NCBI GenBank assembly: GCA_018435605.1 | Contig: JAHDNF010000003.1 | Location: 186,001 to 250,000, forward strand | Source of the DNA: a bacterium | GTDB lineage: Bacteria; Auribacterota; Auribacteria; Auribacterales; Auribacteraceae | Direction of reading: 5' to 3' | Length of the DNA stretch: 64,000 nucleotides | Shown here: positions 16,346-25,017 of the stretch, in pieces | Numbering within the stretch: the stretch's first letter is position 1 | How the letters are laid out: each line of letters opens with the position of its first letter | Program-made: the position numbers and the translations under genes | The notes under the pieces: model-generated | The model's input: the letters and a program-made list of their open reading frames with translations, nothing else | What the model was told of the DNA's origin: nothing | The model's database searches: none

Positions 16346-16975
16346 ATGAAATATTATCTCTGTTTTATATTACTGGGAATTCTTATTACTTCGGCTTATG
16401 CTGAAATTGACCCAAGTGCAGTCGGGGAAATTCGATCTTTAACGCAATATATCCTTGAATTGAATAATTACAAATATACTCTAACATCGGTAACGTTCAA
16501 GAATCGCAAGCAACACAGGAACGTGATGTTATATTACTACGACCGTCCTGATAAGATACGCATTGAATGGTTGGAGCCCAGAAAATTGCGCGGACAGCTG
16601 GCGGTTTATAATCAAGGAGTGATGAAAGCGGCTCCGTCATGGTTGCCGTTTGTTATTGAGGTCAACCCCGATTCTTCTCTGGGAATGGCTGATTTCAATT
16701 ACCCGATTTATAATTCGACTTTAGGGCATTTGATGTCGAAAGTGGTCGACGAACTTGATCTAGCGCATACAGTCCGTGTAATAGAAAAAACAGATTCGTC
16801 TATTGTTTATGAAGTTATCAATGACCAAAACCGTGCGAAAATTAAGGTTAATACCGCTATTAATATTCCAGTATATATAGAACAGTATGATTTGAAAGGC
16901 CAACTGGTTGACGGTGGCTATTTTGATGATGTCAAAGCAAATATATCGTATTCCGATGGATTTTTCGATCTATAA
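16346..16975 (+). CDS. LolA-like outer-membrane lipoprotein carrier
   Basis: About 209 residues with a signal peptide ending near ITSAYA. The LolA fold pattern is visible: a run of beta strands with YYYDRPDKIRIEWLEP, then the helper segments LRGQLAVYNQGV and DQNRAKIKVN. LolA-type proteins shuttle lipoproteins across the periplasm; this family also has members acting on other lipids. Start is uncertain: TTG at 16331 would add five residues and has a purine-rich site, while ATG at 16346 gives a normal signal peptide. It is the first gene of a tight operon with a receptor-like membrane protein, STAS protein and glycosyltransferases. Confidence 0.75.
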   Translation: MKYYLCFILLGILITSAYAEIDPSAVGEIRSLTQYILELNNYKYTLTSVTFKNRKQHRNVMLYYYDRPDKIRIEWLEPRKLRGQLAVYNQGVMKAAPSWLPFVIEVNPDSSLGMADFNYPIYNSTLGHLMSKVVDELDLAHTVRVIEKTDSSIVYEVINDQNRAKIKVNTAINIPVYIEQYDLKGQLVDGGYFDDVKANISYSDGFFDL

Positions 16976-16990
16976 ACTCAGGGGTTTTAT

Positions 16991-17716
16991 ATGGAAACTG
17001 AAGGTTATTTTCTGCTGATTCCATTCATAATCAATATATTGCTTGTCGGGTTTCTGCTTACTCGCGGAGATGATGCTTTTCATCGGGTTAACCGGGCTTT
17101 TTCCTTATGGGTAATATCAATTTGTTTTTGGTACTCGCAGTTGATATTGGAAACAGTAACCGTGCATGACAGTCAATTACTTATAGCTTTATTCCGTATT
17201 TCTTTGGTCGGCGAGTGGGTGATACCGTCTTTTTTTGTGTATTTTGTCATGTGTTTTACCAATGAAAAAATAACTTTTCGCCGGCGGTTGCTTATAGTGG
17301 TACCAGCTGTATTTTTTGCTTCTTTGATATTCATAGATTGCTATGTGCCGAAACTGGTGGTCAACACTATAAGATTCAACGTTTACGGTTCGTCGAGCAA
17401 GAGCGTAATATATGTGATGTACACATTTATAGCTTGGTTTGCGTATTTTATTGTTTATATCAGCTGGGGAATAGGTATGCTTGTCGGTCATATTCTTAGG
17501 ACTACGGTTGCGTTATATGACCGCAGGTGGCGAAATGTTATCAAACAATCGGATTTTTTGCTTGCTACAGGCGGTATATTAATTTTTATTTTGGGCTTGA
17601 CTATTGATATCATAATTCCTATAGTAAGTTCTCGCGTTTTTCCTATATCCAGCATAACCACGCTTATTATGGTTGGATTTGTGGGGTATCTTTTATATCG
17701 TGTGGAGACGTCGTAA
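16991..17716 (+). CDS. Seven-helix membrane protein, histidine-kinase sensor-like region without a kinase
   Basis: A 241-residue protein composed of about seven membrane helices and almost nothing else. Its pattern resembles the N-terminal 7TM region found in front of histidine kinases and diguanylate cyclases (PF16927-like): LIPFIINILLVGFLLTRG at the start, then FSLWVISICFWY, and a last helix ending VGYLLYRVETS. The protein stops where the signalling domain would begin. It starts 16 bases after the LolA-like gene and is followed by a STAS gene 31 bases later. It may act as a receptor signalling through a separate partner, but that is inference. Confidence 0.65.
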   Translation: METEGYFLLIPFIINILLVGFLLTRGDDAFHRVNRAFSLWVISICFWYSQLILETVTVHDSQLLIALFRISLVGEWVIPSFFVYFVMCFTNEKITFRRRLLIVVPAVFFASLIFIDCYVPKLVVNTIRFNVYGSSSKSVIYVMYTFIAWFAYFIVYISWGIGMLVGHILRTTVALYDRRWRNVIKQSDFLLATGGILIFILGLTIDIIIPIVSSRVFPISSITTLIMVGFVGYLLYRVETS

Positions 17717-17746
17717 TCAAAGTTTTGCCAACTCTAGGGATATATT

Positions 17747-18100
17747 ATGCCGCTGGAATGCGTTGTAAGTACAGACGAGTTATATTATTTGATAACTGTC
17801 GAAGGTGAAATGACTTCCGGTTGCTGTAATGTTGTATTGGACATTACCCATGGGCAAATTCCGTCTATCGACCGTCCTGTCATAATGGATATGTCTGGCG
17901 TGGAGTATATCGACAGTCGAGGGATAGGCATTATTGTAAGCCTTTTTACACATATAAAAAAAACTGGGTATCAGTTTTTACTGGTATCTGTCAGACCCAA
18001 TGTATTGAAAATCATAAAAATGACAGCACTTCAGACAATATTATCTTTACATCCTACTATTGATTCCGCTCTTGCAGAAATAAACGGTAACCGGCCATGA
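17747..18100 (+). CDS. STAS-domain protein, anti-sigma factor antagonist type
   Basis: A 117-residue single-domain protein of the SpoIIAA/STAS fold. The phosphorylatable serine is in the conserved context MDMSGVEYIDSRGIGIIV, near residue 62. Proteins of this type bind an anti-sigma factor or a kinase-like switch partner when unphosphorylated. No anti-sigma factor, serine kinase or PP2C phosphatase gene is nearby. The stop overlaps the ArnT-like start by four bases (ATGA). The gene sits between a receptor-like membrane protein and envelope glycosyltransferases, so it may control envelope modification. Confidence 0.85.
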   Translation: MPLECVVSTDELYYLITVEGEMTSGCCNVVLDITHGQIPSIDRPVIMDMSGVEYIDSRGIGIIVSLFTHIKKTGYQFLLVSVRPNVLKIIKMTALQTILSLHPTIDSALAEINGNRP

Positions 18101-19578
18101 AGTATACTCAAAGATCGGTCGTTTATCTGCTATTTACGATAGTTTTTGGCTTTATTTTGTTTTTTGTCGATTTGAATGCACGTCATTTTTGGGGCACTAC
18201 CGAAGGCCGGACAGGTCAGATTGTAAAAGAAATGCTTCAGACAGGCGATTGGGTAATACCTCGCTTGAATGATGAACCCCGCCTCACCAAACCCCCTTTG
18301 TATTTCTGGTCTGCCGCTATTGTATCGGTATTGTTTAACGACGGAAAGGTTAGTGAGTGGACAGTCAGGCTTCCTTCTTCCGTATCCGCGTTGTTAGTTC
18401 TGATAATGACTTTTTTGATAGGGTTTAGGTTATATGGAGACAGAGTCGGTCTGGCGGCTTCATTAATGCTTGCAACCTCATATTCCTTTATGTCTCAGGC
18501 GCGTGTGGCATCGCTTGATATGATGCTGGTTATGTTTGTTACAGCTTTCATCATGTTTTTTTCGTTCGGTTTGACCGCATCTTCTAATCAACGTAAAAAA
18601 AATTATTATATATTGATGCATCTTTCCTGCGCGTTGGCGGTAATGACCAAAGGACCTGTAGGTATTTTTGTTCCTTGGCTTGGCGTAATAGCGTATCTCT
18701 TGTGGACAGGCCGGTTGCAAGAATTTAAAAATATGCAGTGGACGATCGCCATTGTTGTTTTTGTGGTGATAATCGCTCCATGGCTTTTTGCGGTAAAAAT
18801 GAGAATTTCTTCTTCATTCGCTGTGTTTTACCATGAAACGGTTACACGGTACACGTCTGCATTCGATCATCAGCGTCCGTTTTATTATTTTATTTTTCGT
18901 CTGCCTCTTTATGTTTTGCCGTGGGGAGCGCTTATTCCATTAGTTATATATGATATGATAAAGAGCAGGACAGTTCATCCGTACAGGTATCCTATTTCAT
19001 TTTTTTTACCTGCTTTTATATTTTTCAGTTTGTGCGGTTCCAAGCGGTCGTATTATCTCATACCGTTGTATCCGTTCGTAATGCTGGTATTTTGTCTTTA
19101 TTTGCGCCGGTCTGTGAAAATTCGTTCATTAATGGCGTCGGTTCTTAAAAAATATGAATTGAAAAAGCTGATAATTATTGCGGTATCATTATTTGTTTTG
19201 CTGGTTTGCGGGTATATTTCGATAATACCACTGCTCAATAATCGCAATTCCGCTGTTGATTTGTGTAACAAACTGAATGATATTATAGGTGCTAACGATG
19301 AATTGCTGACATATCGTTATTCTCGTCCGTATATTGTTTACTACCTTAACAGCGGGCATGTACCCGAACTAAACCACGAGCATGAAATACAGGATAAACT
19401 TAATCAATCCGCTCACGGAGCCGGAAAATATATTTTATTGCAGGAAAAAGATTTTTCAAAGATGACGTCTCTTGAGGGTGTAGAGATTGTACTTAGGTAT
19501 CCGAATTTTACAAAAAAAGATAATACCATGATACTTATAACCTCTACAGATAAAGGGAATATGCTTGAAACCCGTTGA
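18097..19578 (+). CDS. ArnT-like glycosyltransferase (GT39/GT83 family), membrane protein
   Basis: A 493-residue polytopic enzyme with about 12 helices. The first periplasmic loop carries the family catalytic region: RHFWGTTEGRTGQIVKEML and NDEPRLTKPPLYFW, near residues 28-72. Such enzymes move a sugar from a polyprenyl-phosphate carrier to lipid A or another periplasmic acceptor. SKRSYYLIPLYPF near residue 310 is also typical of the ArnT branch. It overlaps the STAS gene by four bases and the DPM1-like gene by 14. Together with that gene and the LAB_N gene it forms a complete make-flip-transfer set for one sugar; the sugar cannot be told from sequence. Confidence 0.88.
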   Translation: MKYTQRSVVYLLFTIVFGFILFFVDLNARHFWGTTEGRTGQIVKEMLQTGDWVIPRLNDEPRLTKPPLYFWSAAIVSVLFNDGKVSEWTVRLPSSVSALLVLIMTFLIGFRLYGDRVGLAASLMLATSYSFMSQARVASLDMMLVMFVTAFIMFFSFGLTASSNQRKKNYYILMHLSCALAVMTKGPVGIFVPWLGVIAYLLWTGRLQEFKNMQWTIAIVVFVVIIAPWLFAVKMRISSSFAVFYHETVTRYTSAFDHQRPFYYFIFRLPLYVLPWGALIPLVIYDMIKSRTVHPYRYPISFFLPAFIFFSLCGSKRSYYLIPLYPFVMLVFCLYLRRSVKIRSLMASVLKKYELKKLIIIAVSLFVLLVCGYISIIPLLNNRNSAVDLCNKLNDIIGANDELLTYRYSRPYIVYYLNSGHVPELNHEHEIQDKLNQSAHGAGKYILLQEKDFSKMTSLEGVEIVLRYPNFTKKDNTMILITSTDKGNMLETR

Positions 19579-20284
19579 TATAACAATTGTCATTCCGGTA
19601 TTCAATGAACGTGAAAACCTTGAGATACTCATGGAAGAAGTTACTTGCGCCATGAAAAGTGTGGAAAAAACATATGAGATTGTATGTGTCAACGATTGCA
19701 GTACGGACGGCAGTCTTGACGTTCTAAAAAAACTTAAGGCGAAAGATAATCGTATTCGTATAATCAGTTTTAAACGTAACCACGGTTTGACCTCGGCGCT
19801 TGATGCAGGCTTCAAATGCGCCGGAGGGGATATTGTTGCAATGCTTGACGCCGATTTGCAAAACGACCCTGCCGACCTTCCTGCTATGTTTGAGCAGATC
19901 AAGCGGTTTGATGTTGTCTGCGGATGGCGTAAGAAGCGTAGAGATACTTTTGTGAAAAAAATTTCTTCTAAAATCGCCAATGCTGTGAGACGCGCCTTTA
20001 CAGGCGATAAATACCACGATATTGCTTGCGGAATAAAAGTATTCAGGCGCAGATGTGTTAGTGATATGACCATGTACAATGGGCTACATAGGTTTTTCCC
20101 CATCTTGATGGAATTGGACGGTTATACTGTCACCGAAATTGTAGTGAATCATCGTAATCGTTATAAAGGGACGTCGAAATATGCAATAGGCAATAGACTG
20201 TTTCGTTCTTTATATGATTTGATAGCAGTTAAATGGATGATAAACAGGCGTTTGACCTATAAGGAGGATTCCAATGAACTGTAG
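19565..20284 (+). CDS. Polyprenyl-phosphate glycosyltransferase, DPM1-like (GT2)
   Basis: A 239-residue cytoplasmic GT-A enzyme without membrane helices. Motifs are ITIVIPVFNERENLEIL at the start, CVNDCSTDGSLDVL near 45, MLDADLQNDPADLP near 93 and the late NRYKGTSKYAIGNR near 200. It should attach a sugar from a nucleotide donor to undecaprenyl phosphate. The start is TTG at 19565, inside the end of the ArnT-like gene, with AAAGGG seven bases upstream; no ATG is available near it. The product is the likely donor for the ArnT-like enzyme. Confidence 0.88.
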   Translation: MKPVDITIVIPVFNERENLEILMEEVTCAMKSVEKTYEIVCVNDCSTDGSLDVLKKLKAKDNRIRIISFKRNHGLTSALDAGFKCAGGDIVAMLDADLQNDPADLPAMFEQIKRFDVVCGWRKKRRDTFVKKISSKIANAVRRAFTGDKYHDIACGIKVFRRRCVSDMTMYNGLHRFFPILMELDGYTVTEIVVNHRNRYKGTSKYAIGNRLFRSLYDLIAVKWMINRRLTYKEDSNEL

Positions 20285-20588
20285 CGCATTGTTCGCTAGT
20301 CTGCAGGCAACGCATATAATGTATGCGCTCGGGTTTATCGGACAAGTGGCTTTTTTTTCGAGATTTTTGCTCCAATGGCTAGTTTCCGAGGTCAAAAAAG
20401 AAAGCGTTATACCGGAATTGTTTTGGTATTTGAGCATTATCGGAAGCGCGTTGTTGCTTATTTACTCTATCTATCGAAAAGACCCTGTTTTCATTTTCGG
20501 TCAGAGTTTCGGGTTTATAGTGTATATAAGAAATATAATATTGATCAAAAGAAAACAAAAAAAAGTGCTTTTAAAATCTGAAAAATAA
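20274..20588 (+). CDS. LAB_N-type small membrane protein (lipid-A-disaccharide synthase N-terminal domain-like)
   Basis: A 104-residue protein with three membrane helices. It matches the stand-alone LAB_N domain: FFSRFLLQWLVSEVKKESV, then ELFWYLSIIGSALLLIYSI, then FIFGQSFGFIVYIRNI. A perfect AAGGAGG precedes the ATG, and it overlaps the DPM1-like gene by 11 bases. The domain is widespread beside DPM1-like and ArnT-like genes. A role in moving or presenting the sugar-charged polyprenyl phosphate across the inner membrane is plausible from this context but unproven. Confidence 0.85.
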   Translation: MNCSALFASLQATHIMYALGFIGQVAFFSRFLLQWLVSEVKKESVIPELFWYLSIIGSALLLIYSIYRKDPVFIFGQSFGFIVYIRNIILIKRKQKKVLLKSEK

Positions 20589-20646
20589 GGCAATAATAAA
20601 GACGCTTTTATGAAAAGCAAATGTCAATTTAAAAGGAGAATCGACG

Positions 20647-21261
20647 ATGAACAGAAATCTTACAGTAATAGTTTTGGTATCCATCGGATTATTAGTATAT
20701 GGTTGTGGTAAAAAAGAAGAAAAACCACCGGAAGCTAAAGTTACCACTGCGCAACCCGCTAAAGAAGCGAAACTTCAGGAAACAGGCTCGAAGACGCCCG
20801 CTATTCCGCAAATGCCGTCCGGCACAAAATTTGTTTCTATGGGTATTGCCCCTTCATTCGAGTTACCGAACCTTGAAGGCAATTTGTTGAGATCTAGTGA
20901 TCTGGAAGGCAAGGTATATATTGTGGATTTCTGGGCAACGTGGTGCCCGCCATGCCGCAAGATGGTTCCGGAACTGAAAAAAGTTTACGATAAATATAAA
21001 GGCAGTAACTTCGAGATTATCGCTATTTCTCTTGATGAAGGCGGTGCGGATACCGTCAAAAGTTTTGTTGAAAGCACTGGCATTAACTACACTATATTGT
21101 TAGCCGACAAGGATATAACTAAAAAATTCGGGCAAATAAACGCCATTCCTACTTCTTTTATCATAGATAAACAGGGTAACATCCGCGACAAACACATCGG
21201 ATTCAGGTCAGCTGAAGACATGGAAAACATTATTAAAGAACTTTTGTCGGAAAGAATGTAA
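20647..21261 (+). CDS. TlpA-like thioredoxin-fold lipoprotein
   Basis: A 204-residue protein with a lipoprotein signal peptide; the lipobox is LVYGC with Cys at residue 20. A spacer rich in Lys, Pro and Ala follows. The redoxin domain (about 65-200) has the active site FWATWCPPCRK and the cis-proline loop AIPTSFIIDKQG. It should reduce or exchange disulfides in the periplasm, for example in c-type cytochrome maturation, as known for TlpA/ResA. The substrate is not indicated. AAAAGGAG precedes the ATG. It lies 58 bases after the LAB_N gene and may be read from the same transcript. Confidence 0.9.
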   Translation: MNRNLTVIVLVSIGLLVYGCGKKEEKPPEAKVTTAQPAKEAKLQETGSKTPAIPQMPSGTKFVSMGIAPSFELPNLEGNLLRSSDLEGKVYIVDFWATWCPPCRKMVPELKKVYDKYKGSNFEIIAISLDEGGADTVKSFVESTGINYTILLADKDITKKFGQINAIPTSFIIDKQGNIRDKHIGFRSAEDMENIIKELLSERM

Positions 21262-21465
21262 TCTCCCGTAGATAAAATTAATAATCTATGAAAGATACTA
21301 ATGGGAGCAGTGTCGCTATTTGTATGGTAAATTTCTGTTTTATCCATATATGAAATTCTGTATATTCAGGTGTTTTTTAGGTAACCTACACACATCTAAC
21401 AGGATAATTCTTTGAATACCAATAAGATAAAACATAACTTACATGAAAAACATCTAAAATGACAC

Positions 21466-21493
21466 TTGCAATATAAAAAAAATATGGTATACT
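21466..21493 (+). promoter_or_regulatory. Possible promoter of the ECF sigma gene
   Basis: TTGCAA (21466-21471), 16 bases, TATACT (21488-21493), ending 36 bases before the ATG at 21530. The upstream gap also holds the near-palindrome AGGTAACCT around 21378-21389. No typical ECF GGAAC/GTC-type autoregulatory promoter was seen. Confidence 0.4.
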
Positions 21494-21529
21494 TTTAGAA
21501 AAGGGGGATAACAATAAGGGTTCTGTGGA

Positions 21530-22201
21530 ATGACAGGAACAAATGGTGAAGCATATAGTTCGTATTCAGATGACGAGCTTATTTTTAAGGCGAAGAACGG
21601 CGATGCGAGCGCTTTTGATGCTCTTCATGTGAGATACCTTAAAAAGATTCTCAACTATGTCAACCGTATAGTATCCGATTTTCAGAAAGCAGAAGAAATT
21701 ACTCAGGAAACTTTTCTGCAAGTTTACCGTCATCTTGAGACATACCAGCCCTGCGGTAAATTGTCTTCATGGATATTCAAAATCGCCACTAATTTAAGTA
21801 AAAATGAGTTGCGTAGCCAACGCCGCAAAAAATATCTGGGAATTTCGCTCTATACAAAGCTGGTCACAGATGAAAGCGAAAGCGAGCTTATAGACGTAAT
21901 ACCCGATGAATCGGATTTGCCTAACAATAAGGCTGAAATGAACGAGTTATCCAAGATAATCGAACGGGCTATTCAAGCACTGCCGTTAAAATATCGTGAA
22001 GTTATGCTTGTTTGTGAGGTCTACGGGTATTCCTATCAGGAGGCAAGCGAAATACTCAACTGTTCAAGAGCCAATATCGGCATCAGATTATGCCGTGCCC
22101 GCAGAAAAATCAAAAAAATAATAAACGCCTCCGAGGATATGGCTCCATATCTTCACAAATTCAATCTTGCAGATAATACACTTGCCTCGCATCATATTTG
22201 A
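21530..22201 (+). CDS. RNA polymerase sigma factor, ECF subfamily
   Basis: A 223-residue sigma factor. Region 2 is at about 15-85 (DDELIFKAKNGDASAFDAL, then QKAEEITQETFLQVYRHL and SSWIFKIATNLSKNEL). Region 4 is at about 145-200 with ALPLKYREVMLVCEVYGYS and the helix-turn-helix YQEASEILNCSRANIGIRL. There is no anti-sigma factor gene next to it; the next gene is a convergent PEP-CTERM protein. The tail after region 4 is about 25 residues and not a known sensory domain. Targets may be envelope or PEP-CTERM genes, which is only a guess from the context. Confidence 0.93.
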   Translation: MTGTNGEAYSSYSDDELIFKAKNGDASAFDALHVRYLKKILNYVNRIVSDFQKAEEITQETFLQVYRHLETYQPCGKLSSWIFKIATNLSKNELRSQRRKKYLGISLYTKLVTDESESELIDVIPDESDLPNNKAEMNELSKIIERAIQALPLKYREVMLVCEVYGYSYQEASEILNCSRANIGIRLCRARRKIKKIINASEDMAPYLHKFNLADNTLASHHI

Positions 22202-22236
22202 TTCAGAGATATTCACTCAAAATATTGGATACTATA

Positions 22237-23079
22237 TTATTTAACTGTAATCTTAGTCTTCCTGATATATATTCCAACTATTGCAATTCCTATGAGTACC
22301 AGCGAAGCAGGTTCAGGGACAGTTGTAGTTGGCGGAGTATATGGCGTGTATATCATCATAACTTCGCCGATATCGTTGCTACAGGTCATTGTCCAGTGAA
22401 AAACCCAGTTGATTCCTATGTCATATTGAAGCCACGATAACGGTATGCTTGTTTCTACAACATAATGTTCCGGTTCAGACGACTGCACATAAACAACGGT
22501 TGTATTTCCTATCAGATTAAGATATTGCGGTTTACGATAATTTATTTCGGTAGGGGCGTAGTCGCTTATACTCAATCCTTTATTCCAGCCTTGAGTATTG
22601 GTTATTTCATAGACATTGCCTATTTTAGTCGGATCATAGGTGTAAGAGTTATTCCCAGGTGCTCCGCCGGGACTGTTGTCCGAGTGTCCGGTAAATTCTA
22701 TACCGTATTCAAAATGACCGTCGCCGTTAAGGTCTAACCCCAAATCGCCGGGATAGTAATAATCATTATTTATGCGAGGTACGGGGTAGGAACCTTCCGG
22801 AGGCATGCCGAGCACCATGGCGAAAAAGATGTTTCCGCCTTCTATGGTAACATACAGCGCTTCGACATCGTAGGGTTGTCCGCCATATGCCGGTCCTACA
22901 TATCCTTGATTGTTGTAATCGACAAAATCTTCTATCCAGCTGTTTATGCCCGGGTTAGGCTGTAAATTAGATCCCGGAGTTACACCCCAGTCGGCTAAGT
23001 CGCCGTCGACTTGGAATCCATATAAAGATGTGCATATTGATAAGACTACCGTTAGACAATACCAAAAATCTTTTTTCAT
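22237..23079 (-). CDS. PEP-CTERM sorted extracellular protein
   Basis: A 280-residue exported protein with a signal peptide (MKKDFWYCLTVVLSICTSLYG). The C-terminus has the full exosortase signal: VPEPASLVLIGIAIVGIYIR followed by basic KTK. The body is a beta-rich domain with DLGLDLNGDGHFEYGIEF, which could bind calcium, and ends with several strands before the Pro/Thr linker PYTPPTTT. The ATG at 23079 has GGAGG eight bases upstream, so the ten-residue longer frame is not used. The exosortase at 60697 is the likely processing enzyme. It would be cut near the PEP motif and anchored outside. Confidence 0.88.
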   Translation of the reverse strand: MKKDFWYCLTVVLSICTSLYGFQVDGDLADWGVTPGSNLQPNPGINSWIEDFVDYNNQGYVGPAYGGQPYDVEALYVTIEGGNIFFAMVLGMPPEGSYPVPRINNDYYYPGDLGLDLNGDGHFEYGIEFTGHSDNSPGGAPGNNSYTYDPTKIGNVYEITNTQGWNKGLSISDYAPTEINYRKPQYLNLIGNTTVVYVQSSEPEHYVVETSIPLSWLQYDIGINWVFHWTMTCSNDIGEVMMIYTPYTPPTTTVPEPASLVLIGIAIVGIYIRKTKITVK

Positions 23080-23331
23080 AGCTAATCCTCCATAACTATC
23101 TGTCAGCAAGTATAATCACGCCACAACAATCGTATAAGCCGTCGTTTTGGCAAGAGTGTTTTTAAATAGTTAACACCTTGCCGCAGTTATGATTATCGAC
23201 TGATGTCGAAATATAGTTAATAAAAAAATAACTAATTAATCCAAATATCATAAAATCGAGATTTGTGAGCTTGGAATTAATAGAGATGTGGCAGAATGTG
23301 AATATTTAGGAAGTAGCGAATGAAGATTATT

Positions 23332-25017
23332 TCAGACAGGCAGAGATTCGATCATGTTTTTTAGCCTATGTGTGTAAGTATGTTCCGATAAGACCCGTTT
23401 GCGCCCGTTGTCAGCGATACGTTTGCGTTCTGCGGAATGTTTGAGGTAATAAGTTGTTTTCTCCTGTAATTCGCCGACAGTTTTAAAACAAACGATTTCT
23501 GAGTCAAGTTTAAAAAACTCTTCTGCCGCAGGTCGGTAATCGGATAGCAGGAATCCCCCGCAGGCTGGAATTTCAAATGCCCTGTGCGAAAATGAGTTAC
23601 GCAACTGAGGTACAGTAATATTTATATTGACTGCCGTATCGCTGTAAAGTGCAGGCAGGTCGATTCTATTGTTAATACGGCCTTTATAAACGCCTCCGTT
23701 TTGAGCGATGATGTTGTTCCAGTCGGGGTCTCCATACAACCATGGGTTGAATGGAAGAATAGCCTGAATGATTTGTTTGCGGTATATGGTGCGTGAATAG
23801 TTTTGTACGAATAATTCGAATTCGTGTCGACGTTCGGGGTCGTCGAGTGTGAATGATGTGCCGTATTGTTGCGCTATGGTGTCGATGAGTTTCCATATAG
23901 GAATCCAGGGGGTTTTGCATAATAATTTTGAGATAAGCTCTATAAAAATCTGTTTTGATTTATTTTCAAAAGGAAGGTCGGGAAGTTTCCACAACGATGA
24001 ACCTACAAAACTGATATCACATTGTCTTCCGGATGGTTGCGGATAAAATACGGATTCATTGGCGCCCAGAGGCAAATAGTATACATGCTTGAATCCCATT
24101 TTTTTGAGGTCGTCCACGTAAGTTTTGTCCCATACAAATATATGGTAATAAGGTGAAACATGTTTTTTTGTCAGCCAGTTGAACGGATTATCGAAAAACC
24201 ATGATATGTACGGAATTTTTTCATCTTCAAAAAGTTGCGGCATCAATCCAATGGCGTCGAGCATTATTATAAAGTCAGGGCGATGAGTGCGCAGTTCTTT
24301 CTGAAGCTGAGGAATGAAATTAGAGTCATCGAGATGAAATAATCGTACTTTATGACCGATATGATGCAAAGCGGCGATTACATCCTGCATGATGTATGGC
24401 CAGCCTACGCCGGTTGTCCCTGCGAAAATAAGAAACCTCAACTGTTTTTTGTTTGATAGAGCCGGTTTGCGTTTTTTTGTGAATTGCGAGATTTTATCCG
24501 ACGCGGATGTAAAATAATCTTTATTATCCTGAAATCTAACCGGATGCGGTATAGTGACGTAATCCGCTATCGGGTAATAATATTGATTAATATTCGATAG
24601 AAACGATTCAACGGGTACCCCGATAACGAATTTAACTTGCCATTGTCTGATAAGATTAGATATATCAAAAAGATGTATCGCCTCGACAAATATCGGCAAA
24701 TCCGGTTCTATGACAAACATCGTAGTATTCTTTTGCAATTGTCTTGCAAGGTCGGTAAGAAAAAAGTCGCACCCCATGCCGTAGAGAAAAACCGTATCTG
24801 GATGGCCAACAGCCTGTTCCGTAAAAGAATAGCGTGTAATTTGTTCTTGTCCGGAAGATTTCTCAAGAGTGTTTTTCAAGAATTCTTTATTATTGCCTTC
24901 GCTTATCCATGACTCAATTTGTTCCGCAAGCAGTGGATATTCGTGTTTTATAGCGTGAAAATTTTTTTTAAATATATCGTTTTGTTCAAGCGGATCGTAA
25001 GACACTACAGACCTCAC
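23332..25017 (-). CDS. CgeB-type glycosyltransferase with Maf-like N-terminal region
   Basis: A 561-residue cytoplasmic protein. Residues 1-190 contain TVFLYGMGCDFFLTDLARQL and MFVIEPDLPIFVEAI, resembling the N-terminal domain of Maf/DUF115 proteins. Residues 190-330 match DUF3880 (FIIMLDAIGLMPQLF, ISWFFDNPF). Residues 430-555 match the Glyco_trans_1_2/CgeB domain (SFSHRAFEIPACGGFLLSDY). It should transfer a sugar onto a protein or polysaccharide; the acceptor is unknown. The start is GTG at 25017, which shares GTGA with the stop of the upstream M23 peptidase gene, so the two are coupled. Confidence 0.82.
   Translation of the reverse strand: MRSVVSYDPLEQNDIFKKNFHAIKHEYPLLAEQIESWISEGNNKEFLKNTLEKSSGQEQITRYSFTEQAVGHPDTVFLYGMGCDFFLTDLARQLQKNTTMFVIEPDLPIFVEAIHLFDISNLIRQWQVKFVIGVPVESFLSNINQYYYPIADYVTIPHPVRFQDNKDYFTSASDKISQFTKKRKPALSNKKQLRFLIFAGTTGVGWPYIMQDVIAALHHIGHKVRLFHLDDSNFIPQLQKELRTHRPDFIIMLDAIGLMPQLFEDEKIPYISWFFDNPFNWLTKKHVSPYYHIFVWDKTYVDDLKKMGFKHVYYLPLGANESVFYPQPSGRQCDISFVGSSLWKLPDLPFENKSKQIFIELISKLLCKTPWIPIWKLIDTIAQQYGTSFTLDDPERRHEFELFVQNYSRTIYRKQIIQAILPFNPWLYGDPDWNNIIAQNGGVYKGRINNRIDLPALYSDTAVNINITVPQLRNSFSHRAFEIPACGGFLLSDYRPAAEEFFKLDSEIVCFKTVGELQEKTTYYLKHSAERKRIADNGRKRVLSEHTYTHRLKNMIESLPV

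Noticed and set aside
21262-21529. Possible structured RNA after the TlpA gene (CTCCC...GGGAG)
   Set aside because: The stem is only five pairs over a long loop and there is no T-run; no riboswitch class was recognised.
23090-23125. Sigma-54-like TGGCGTG...TTGCT upstream of the PEP-CTERM gene at 22237
   Set aside because: The GG and GC elements are 13 bases apart instead of 10, so the geometry is wrong.
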